The position numbers and the translations under genes were made by a program. A DNA stretch of 64,000 bases from Candidula unifasciata (taxonomy: Eukaryota > Mollusca > Gastropoda > Stylommatophora > Geomitridae), in NCBI GenBank assembly GCA_905116865.2, contig CAJHNH020000235.1:323167-387166 (forward strand), read 5' to 3'. Below are positions 56,305 to 64,000 of this stretch, one piece after another. The notes under the pieces were generated by a model, which made no database searches, had not been told where the DNA came from, and saw only the letters and a program-made list of their open reading frames with translations. How positions within the stretch are numbered: position 1 is the stretch's first letter; every line of letters starts with the position of its first letter.

Positions 56305-59300
56305 CTGCCTCAGTTTTCTGGGAACTGCGCCCCCCATCACCGCTCTTTTCAGACCAACATGACAGTTAACATCGCCAAACCACCTCAGTTTTCTGGGAAC
56401 TGAGGCCTCCATCACTGCTCTTTTCAGACCAACATGAAAGTTAACATCGCCAAACCACCTCAGTTTTCTGGGAACTGCGGCCTCCATCACTGCTCTTTTC
56501 AGACCAACATGAAAGTTAACATGGCCAAACCACCTCAGTTTTCTAGGAACTGCGGCCTCCATCACTGCTCTTTTCAGACCAACATGAAAGTTAACATGGC
56601 CAAACCACCTCAGTTTTCTGGGAACTGCGGCCCCCATCACTGCTCTTTTCAGACCAACATGAAAGTTAACATGGCCAAACCACCTCAGTTTTCTAGGAAC
56701 TGCGGCCTCCATCACCGCTCTCTTCAGACCAACATGACAGTTAACATGGCCAAGCCACCTCAGTTTTCTGGGAACTCCACCCTCCATCACCGCTCTCTTC
56801 AGACCAACATGACAGTTAACATGGCCAAACCACCTCGGTTTTCTGGGAACTGCGCCCCCCATCACCGCTCTCTTCAGACCAACATGACAGTTAACATGGC
56901 CAAGCCACCTCAGTTTTCTGGGAACTGCGGCCTCCATCACCGCTCTCTTCAGACCAACATGACAGTTAACATGGCCAAACCACCTCAGTTTTCTGGGAAC
57001 TGCGCCCCCCATCACCGCTCTCTTCAGACCAACATGACAGTTAACATGGCCAAACCACCTCAGTTTTCTGGGAACTACACCACCCATCACCGCTCTCTTT
57101 ACTCCAACATGAAAGTTAACATGGCCAAACCACCTCAGTTTTCTGGGAACTACACCACCCATCACCGCTCTCTTCACTCCAACATGACAGTTAACATGAC
57201 CAAACCACCTCAGTTTTCTGGGAACTACACCACCCATCACCGCTCTCTTCACTCCAACATGACAGTTAACATGACCAAACCACCTCAGTTTTCTGGGAAC
57301 TACACCACCCATCACCGCTCTCTTCACTCCAACATGACAGTTAACATGGCCAAAACACCTCAGCTTTCTGGGAACTGCGCCACCCATCACCGCTCTCTTC
57401 ACTCCAACATGACAGTTAACATGGCCAAAACACCTCAGCTTTCTGGGAACTGCGCCACCCATCACCGCTCTCTTCACTCCAACATGACAGTTAACATGGC
57501 CAAAACACCTCAGCTTTCTAGGAACTGCGGCCTCCATCACTGCTCTTTTCAGACCAACATGAAAGTTAACATGGCCAAACCACCTCAGTTTTCTGGGAAC
57601 TGCGGCCCCCATCACCGCTCTCTTCACTCCAACATGACAGTTAACATGGCCAAAACACCTCAGTTTTCTGGGAACTGCGCCATCCATCACCGCTCTCTTC
57701 ACTCCAACATGACAGTTAACATGGCCAAACCACCACAGTTTTCTGGGAACTGCGGCCTCCATCACTGCTCTTTTCAGACCAACATGAAAGTTAACATGGC
57801 CAAACCACCACAGTTTTCTGGGAACTACACCACCCATCACCGCTCTCTTCACTCCAACATGACAGTTAACATGGCCAAACCACCACAGTTTTCTGGGAAC
57901 TACACCACCCATCACCGCCTCTTCATCACTGCTCTGGCCAAACCACCACAGTTTTCAGGGACCAACATGACCGTTAACATGGCCAAACCACCACAGTTTT
58001 CTGGGAACTACACCACCCATCACCGCTCTCTCTTCACTCCAAAACATGGGACACTACACCACCCATCACCGCTCTCTTCACTCAACATGGCCAAACCACC
58101 ACAGTTTTCTGGGAACTACACCACCCATCACCGCTCTCTTCACTCCAACATGACAGTTAACATGGCCAAACCACCTCAGTTTTCTGGGAACTACACCACC
58201 CATCACCGCTCTCTTCACTCCAACATGACAGTTAACATGGCCAAACCACCACAGTTTTCTGGGAACTACACCACCCATCACAGTTTTCGCTCTCTTCTTT
58301 TCTCCAACATGACAGTTAACATGGCCAAACCACCACAGTTTTCTGGGAACTACACCACCCATCACCGCTCTCTTCACTCCAACATGACAGTTAACATGAC
58401 CAAACCACCTCAGTTTTCTGGGAACTACACCACCCATCACCGCTCTCTTCACTCCAACATGACAGTTAACATGACCAAACCACCTCAGTTTTCTGGGAAC
58501 TACACCACCCATCACCGCTCTCTTCACTCCAACATGACAGTTAACATGGCCAAAACACCTCAGCTTTCTGGGAACTGCGCCACCCATCACCGCTCTCTTC
58601 ACTCCAACATGACAGTTAACATGGCCAAAACACCTCAGCTTTCTGGGAACTGCGCCACCCATCACCGCTCTCTTCACTCCAACATGACAGTTAACATGGC
58701 CAAAACACCTCAGCTTTCTAGGAACTGCGGCCTCCATCACTGCTCTTTTCAGACCAACATGAAAGTTAACATGGCCAAACCACCTCAGTTTTCTGGGAAC
58801 TGCGGCCCCCATCACCGCTCTCTTCACTCCAACATGACAGTTAACATGGCCAAAACACCTCAGTTTTCTGGGAACTGCTCCATCCATCACCGCTCTCTTC
58901 ACTCCAACATGACAGTTAACATGGCCAAAACACCTCAGTTTTCTGGGAACTACACCACCCATCACCGCTCTCTTCACTCCAACATGACAGTTAACATGGC
59001 CAAACCACCTCAGTTTTCTGGGAACTGCGGCCTCCATCACTGCTCTTTTCAGACCAACATGAAAGTTAACATGGCCAAACCACCACAGTTTTCTGGGAAC
59101 TACACCACCCATCACCGCTCTCTTCACTCCAACATGACAGTTAACATGGCCAAACCACCTCACCTCAGCTTTTCACTCTGGGAACTGCTCCATCCATCAC
59201 CGCTCTCTTCACTCCAACATGACAGTTAACATGGCCAAACCACCTCAGTTTTCTGGGAACTACACCACCCATCACCGCTCTCTTCACTCCAACATGACAG

Positions 59301-62300
59301 TTAACATGGCCAAACCACCTCAGTTTTCTGGGAACTACACCACCCATCACCGCTCTCTTCACTCCAACATGACAGTTAACATGGCCAAACCACCACAGTT
59401 TTCTGGGAAAACACCTACACCACCCATCACCGCTCTCTTCACTCCAACATGACAGTTAACATGGCCAAAACACACAGCTTTCAGTTTTCTGGGAACTACA
59501 CCACCCCCATCACCGCTCTCTTCACTCCAACATGACAGTTAACATGGCCAAACCACCTCAGTTTTCTGGGAACTCCACACCCACCACCTCAGTTTCTGGG
59601 AACATCACCGCTCTCTTCACTCCAACATGACAGTTAACATGGCCAAAACACCTCAGTTTTCTGGGAACTACACCACTCATCACTGCTTTTTCAGACCAAC
59701 ATGGGTTAACTATGGCAAACCCATTTTCTGGGAACTACGCTCTCACTGCTCTCACTCCAACATGACAGTTAACATGGCCAAACCACCACAGTTTTCTGGG
59801 AACTACACCACCCATCACCGCTCTCTTCACTCCAACATGACAGTTAACATGGCCAAACCACCACAGTTTTCTGGGAACTACACCACCCATCACCGCTCTC
59901 TTCACTCCAACATGACAGTTAACATGGCCAAACCACCTCAGTTTTCTGGGAACTACACCACCCATCACCGCTCTCTTCACTCCAACATGACAGTTAACAT
60001 GGCCAAACCACCTCAGTTTTCTGGGAACTACACCACCCATCACCGCTCTCTTCACTCCAACATGACAGTTAACATGGCCAAAACCACCTGGGAACACACC
60101 ACCTATCACGCTCTTTCACTCCAACATGGGAAACTGCCAAACCACCACAGTTTTCTGGGAACTACACCACCCATCACCGCTCTCTTCACTCCAACATGAC
60201 AGTTAACATGGCCAAACCACCTCAGCTTTTCTGGGAACTGCCACACCACCATCTGCCGCTCTCTTCACTCCAACATGACAGTTAACATGGCCAAACCACC
60301 TCAGTTTTCTGGGAACTACACCCCCCATCACCGCTCTCTTCAGACCAACATGACAGTTAACATGGCCAAACCACCTCAGTTTTCTGGGAACTGCGGCCTC
60401 CATCACTGCTCTTTTCAGACCAACATGAAAGTTCACATGGCCAAACCACCTCAGTTTTCTGGGAACTGCGCCATCCATCACCGCTCTCTTCAGACCAACA
60501 TGAAAGTTAACATGGCCAAACCACCTCAGTTTTCTGGGAACTGCGCCCCCCATCACCTCTCTTCAGACCAACATGAAAGTTAACATGGCCAAACCACCTC
60601 AGTTTTCTAGGAACTGCGGCCTCCATCACTGCTCTTTTCAGACCAACATGAAAGTTAACATGGCCAAACCACCTCAGTTTTCTGGGAACTGCGCCCCCCA
60701 TCACCGCTCTTCAGACCAACATGACAGTTAACATGGCCAAACCACCTCAGTTTTCTGGGAACTGCGCCCCCCATCACCGCTCTCTTCAGTTTTTTTGGGA
60801 ACTGCGCCCCCCACAAACATGACAGTTAACATGGCCAAACCACCTCAGTTTTCTGGGAACTGCGCCCCCCATCACCGCTCTCTTCAGACCAACATGACAG
60901 TTAACATGGCCAAACCACCACAGTTTTCTGGGAACTGCGCCCCCCATCACCGCTCTCTTCAGACCAACATGACAGTTAACATGGCCAAAACACCTCAGTT
61001 TTCTGGGAACTGTGCCATCCATCACCGCTCTCTTCACTCCAACATGACAGTTAACATGACCAAACCACCTCAGTTTTCTGGGAACTGCGCCCCCCATCAC
61101 CGCTCTCTTCACTCCAACATGACAGTTAACATGGCCAAAACACCTCAGTTTTCTGGGAACTGTGCCATCCATCACCGCTCTCTTCAGACCAACATGAAAG
61201 TTAACATGGCCAAACCACCACAGTTTTCTGGGAACTGTGCCATCCATCACCGCTCTCTTCACTCCAACATGACAGTTAACATGGCCAAAACACCACAGTT
61301 TTCTGGGAACTGTGCCATCCATCACCGCTCTCTTCAGACCAACATGACAGTTAACATGGCCAAACCACCTCAGTTTTCTGGGAACTACACCACCCATCAC
61401 CGCTCTCTTCAGACCAACATGACAGTTAACATGGCCAAACCACCTCAGTTTTCTGGGAACTGTGCCCCCCATCACCGCTCTCTTCAGACCAACATGACAG
61501 TTAACATGGCTAAACCACCTCAGTTTTCTGGGAACTGCGCCCCCCATCACCGCTCTCTTCAGACCAACATGACAGTTAACATGGCCAAACCACCTCAGTT
61601 TTCTGGGAACTGCGCCCCCCATCACCGCTCTCTTCAGACCAACATGAAAGTTAACATGGCCAAACCACCTCAGTTTTCTGGGAACTACACCACCCATCAC
61701 CGCTCTCTTCAGACCAACATGACAGTTAACATGGCCAAACCACCTCAGTTTTCTGGGAACTGTGCCCCCCATCACCGCTCTCTTCAGACCAACATGACAG
61801 TTAACATGGCCAAACCACCTCAGTTTTTTTCTGGGAACTGCGCCCCCATCACCGCTCTCTTCAGACCAACATGACAGTTAACATGGCCAAACCCACCTCA
61901 GTTTTCTGGGAACTGCGCCCCCCATCACCGCTCTCTTCAGACCAACATGAAAGTTAACATGGCCAAACCACCTCAGTTTTCTGGGAACTGCGCCCCCCAT
62001 CACCGCTCTCTTCAGACCAACATGAAAGTTAACATGGCCAAACCACCTCAGTTTTCTGGGAACTGCGCCCCCCATCACCGCTCTCTTCAGACCAACATGA
62101 AAGTTAACATGGCCAAACCACCTCAGTTTTCTGGGAACTGCGCCCCCCATCACCGCTCTCTTCAGACCAACATGAAAGTTAACATGGCCAAACCACCTCA
62201 GTTTTCTGGGAACTGCGCCCCCCATCACCGCTCTCTTCAGACCAACATGAAAGTTAACATGGCCAAACCACCTCAGTTTTCTGGGAACTGCGCCCCCCAT

Positions 62301-62350
62301 CACCGCTCTCTTCAGACCAACATGAAAGTTAACATGGCCAAACCACCTCA
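56305..62350 (-). repeat. 75-bp minisatellite (about 80 copies) derived from a LINE reverse-transcriptase segment
   Basis: A tandem array of 75 bp, about 80 units, lies in the 9.46-kb intron of the ING gene. Units differ mainly at a few positions: aactgcgcc, aactgcggc or aactacacc; gacagtt or gaaagtt; cagacc or cactcc. Because 75 is a multiple of three, long open frames exist on both strands: 931 codons on plus, 548 and 361 on minus. Read on minus the unit is KLRWFGHVNFHVGLK followed by RAVMGGAVPR, the same layout as LINE fragments elsewhere in the window (KLKYFGHIKRHDGLEK, then IIAEGMVPG at 43650-43730). A few units are scrambled or truncated (57920-58080, 59400-59760, 60060-60260). I treat it as non-coding tandem DNA of transposon origin, not as a repeat-protein gene: no flanking coding exon, and it lies within an intron of a real gene. 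Confidence 0.93.
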
Positions 62351-62410
62351 ACTTTTGAGGCAGGATGCTGTTTATGAGCCAGTTCTCCTCGATGCTCAGA
62401 TCATGTAGAT
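62350..62410 (-). mobile_element. LINE remnant adjoining the 75-bp array
   Basis: Immediately right of the array the minus strand reads DLHDLSIEENWLINSIL and continues PQKLRWFGHV into the first repeat unit. The same peptide layout, DLNIKEDWLMNSIL then SQKLKYFG, is in the LINE fragment at 40190-40260. This is therefore the single-copy upstream remainder of the reverse-transcriptase C-terminus from which the array expanded. Confidence 0.82.
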
Positions 62411-62530
62411 CCAGAACCTGAGTTTTTGAGTGCATGTACATTTTACAGATCTGGCTTATTTGTATGCAGACTGTTGGTTCCTTACTTCTCTGACTCCGAA
62501 GGAAACACCCCCTGGCTTTTACGACACTGA
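62405..62530 (-). mobile_element. SINE-B copy, partial
   Basis: It holds atccagaacctgagttttt, ttttacagatctggcttatt, tgtatgcagactgttggttc and a shortened acgacactga end. The GAA-tail half is missing because the fragment abuts the LINE remnant at the edge of the 75-bp array. Confidence 0.7.
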
Positions 62531-62694
62531 TACAGCAGGGCCACGTTTACTCAAGGCCAAAATTTTTATAATAGAAATCGTCATGGCCTGAACCGAAGCA
62601 TAGAAAGATCATTAATACAATACAGCTGGCAGTGATCTGCAGGAAACTTGCTATGCCTGCGCTGGCCGCCAGCTGATTAGCCCTGTTATAGCAC

Positions 62695-63215
62695 CATGAC
62701 ATTTGGAAGTCAAGATCACTCAGCAACAACACGAAACTTAAGGTCTTCAATTCCTGTGTGATCCCAGTGCTAACTTATGGTTGTGAGAGTTGGAAATCAT
62801 CAGTATCAATCGATAAGACACTAGTCGCTTTCGAGAATAGATGCCTCCGAAAGCTATTGAATGTTCACTGGTCGGACTTTAGGTCCAATACATCTATAAG
62901 ACAGGAAACAAAACAAAAATATGTGTCTGATTTTATTAGAATGCGTCGCTGGAATTACATCGGTCACGTACTCAGAATGGACATACAGAGACTTCCCCAC
63001 CAAGCCTTCATATGGTCACCAGAGGGTAAAAGAAAACAGGGAAGACCAAAAGAAACTCTCCGTAGAACCATCACAAGGGAGAGCTCAACCAAAGGTCTCA
63101 GTCGCACTCAAGACCTACATCAAGTGGCAAAGAACCGACAGACGTGGAAAGCTATGACCTCTGCCCTATGCGCCATCTTTGGCACAAGAGGAATAACTAA
63201 CTAACTAACTAATAG
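62695..63215 (+). pseudogene. LINE reverse-transcriptase C-terminus with complete end and ACTA tail
   Basis: A long open stretch reads WKSRSLSNNTKLKVFNSCV, then IPVLTYGCESWK, then FENRCLRKLLNVHWSD, then RRWNYIGHVLRMDIQRLPHQ, then GKRKQGRPKETLRRTI, ending GTRGITN and a stop. LTYGCESW and the WNYIGHVLRM..GRPKETLRR blocks are typical of the C-terminus of LINE endonuclease/reverse-transcriptase proteins. About 165 codons are open without a stop, so this copy is relatively young, but the polymerase core and endonuclease are absent. It ends in an aactaactaactaacta tail. It lies in the large ING intron, antisense to the gene. Confidence 0.85.
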
Positions 63216-63632
63216 CACCATCAGAGAACACTGTCCCAGGATCGAAAAACAATATTGGACTATTTCACTTTCCTTAAATTGCCTCTTCCTTTCCTCATGA
63301 ACTTCAGACTGTTCTCAAACATTTGTTTTCTTTGCTTGGCATGCTTTTGACCAAACTGCACACACAAATTGTCTTCACCCTATCCCCTACTGAAGTCCTA
63401 GAAACCCCCTTAGGAAAGGCAACCATTTCATTTACTGTCTTTCTTTGCACAAATAATTGCAGTAAATTATGGCGCACAAGTCGAGTCTTCATCTTAAAAA
63501 AATCTACGCTGTTAGGCATATATAGGCCCTCTTCAGCATTACAAGCTAAAGAATTTGAGGTCAACTTGCTTGCCATAGTTTACTGTATTTAAATTATGCT
63601 AATTTCACTGGCCACAAACACACAAGGCTTAC

Positions 63633-63726
63633 TCTGCAAACAATCCTTTCTTCTTCTTTTTCTTTGGAATCTCATCTTCAAAGTCATCTTTGTTGCTCTT
63701 TCGTTTCTTCTTTTCCTTCTCACCTT
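63633..63726 (-). CDS. ING5: ING4/ING5-like inhibitor of growth protein, internal exon (lysine-rich NLS region)
   Basis: This 94-bp exon of the minus-strand ING gene starts after a pyrimidine-rich acceptor (tttctccag) and ends at donor GA|gtaagc. It begins with the last two bases of a codon and ends with the first two, which fits the next exon, whose first base is T (GA+T = Asp). It reads GEKEKKKRKSN, then KDDFEDEIPKKKKKK, then GLFA. In human ING4/ING5 the stretch between the N-terminal leucine-zipper-like domain and the PHD finger is a basic nuclear-localisation region, and this matches it in position and composition. Low-complexity basic sequence alone would be weak evidence. The phase match, both splice sites and the position upstream of the PHD exons make the assignment good. 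Exons for the N-terminal half must lie beyond 64000; I found no convincing exon between 63727 and 64000. Confidence 0.72.
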
Positions 63727-64000
63727 CTGGAGAAACAAAGATGAAATTATATTTATAAAGCACGTATATAGTATGTGAGTCAAAGTTGAAGTGTCTTGTC
63801 TGTTAATTTGTACACATTTACCTCTCTGTGGACGTATCACCACTTTAGTGGCTTCTGAATCCAACACGTTTAGACGAATCACCACCTAAGTGACTCCACG
63901 CATAGACACTCTAATATAGTTTCGTTTGCTGGGAAAACGAATTTGTATGACGTTTTGAAAAACTAGAATTAGCGAAACAGAGTCTTTTTGTCTTGGAAGT

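Noticed and set aside
56434..59229. 931-codon open frame as a large repeat-protein gene
   Set aside because: It is the antisense frame of the LINE-derived 75-bp array, lies inside an ING intron, has no start context or non-repeat domain, and openness follows from a stop-free unit with period divisible by three.
63780..63890. Possible additional upstream ING exon on minus (VVIRLNVLDSEATKVV...)
   Set aside because: It has a candidate acceptor and a donor-like ag|gtaaat, but its open frame joins the next exon in the wrong phase and the compatible frame contains a stop; no similarity to ING4/5.

Overview
The window is animal nuclear DNA. It has spliced exons with GT-AG junctions, tRNA-like SINEs, decayed non-LTR retrotransposons (LINEs), hAT-like miniature elements and an extreme load of simple-sequence and minisatellite DNA. 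The repeat style suggests a gastropod mollusc, perhaps a heterobranch sea slug. That placement is an inference with low confidence, because only the ING gene is a conserved marker and it says no more than 'metazoan'.

The only host gene I can defend is on the minus strand at the right-hand end. Three phase-compatible exons (63726-63633, 54170-54020, 52067-51966) encode the C-terminal half of an ING4/ING5-type inhibitor-of-growth protein: a lysine-rich nuclear-localisation segment, a linker, and the complete PHD finger with its stop codon. Upstream exons lie beyond position 64000. Its 9.46-kb intron holds a 6-kb, 75-bp tandem array, several LINE pieces and a SINE. Its last intron holds a hAT-like element with a perfect 8-bp target duplication. 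A long inverted repeat lies just past the stop codon.

The rest (1-51.5 kb) is mobile-element debris and tandem repeats. At least 25 LINE 3' fragments are recognisable: RNase H domains of two families and reverse-transcriptase C-termini of several families. None is intact. Five tRNA-like SINE groups (called A-E here), a roughly 200-bp repeat (F) and a MITE family (G) recur on both strands. The tandem arrays include 20-, 22-, 24-, 31-, 40-, 43-, 75- and 84-bp minisatellites and long runs of CTT, CTTT, ATCT, ACAG, GAAT, GAT/AAT, CT and TA.

The main biological theme is that tandem DNA is being born from transposons. The 75-bp array, read on the minus strand, is a repeated 25-residue piece of a LINE reverse-transcriptase C-terminus, and the rest of that LINE sequence is still attached at the array's right edge. 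The 31-bp array is an amplified subterminal segment of a hAT-like element. Many LINE fragments and SINE-B copies run directly into GAA, GAT or GA microsatellites at their 3' ends. No prokaryotic operons, CRISPR arrays, rRNA genes or convincing stand-alone tRNA genes are present.
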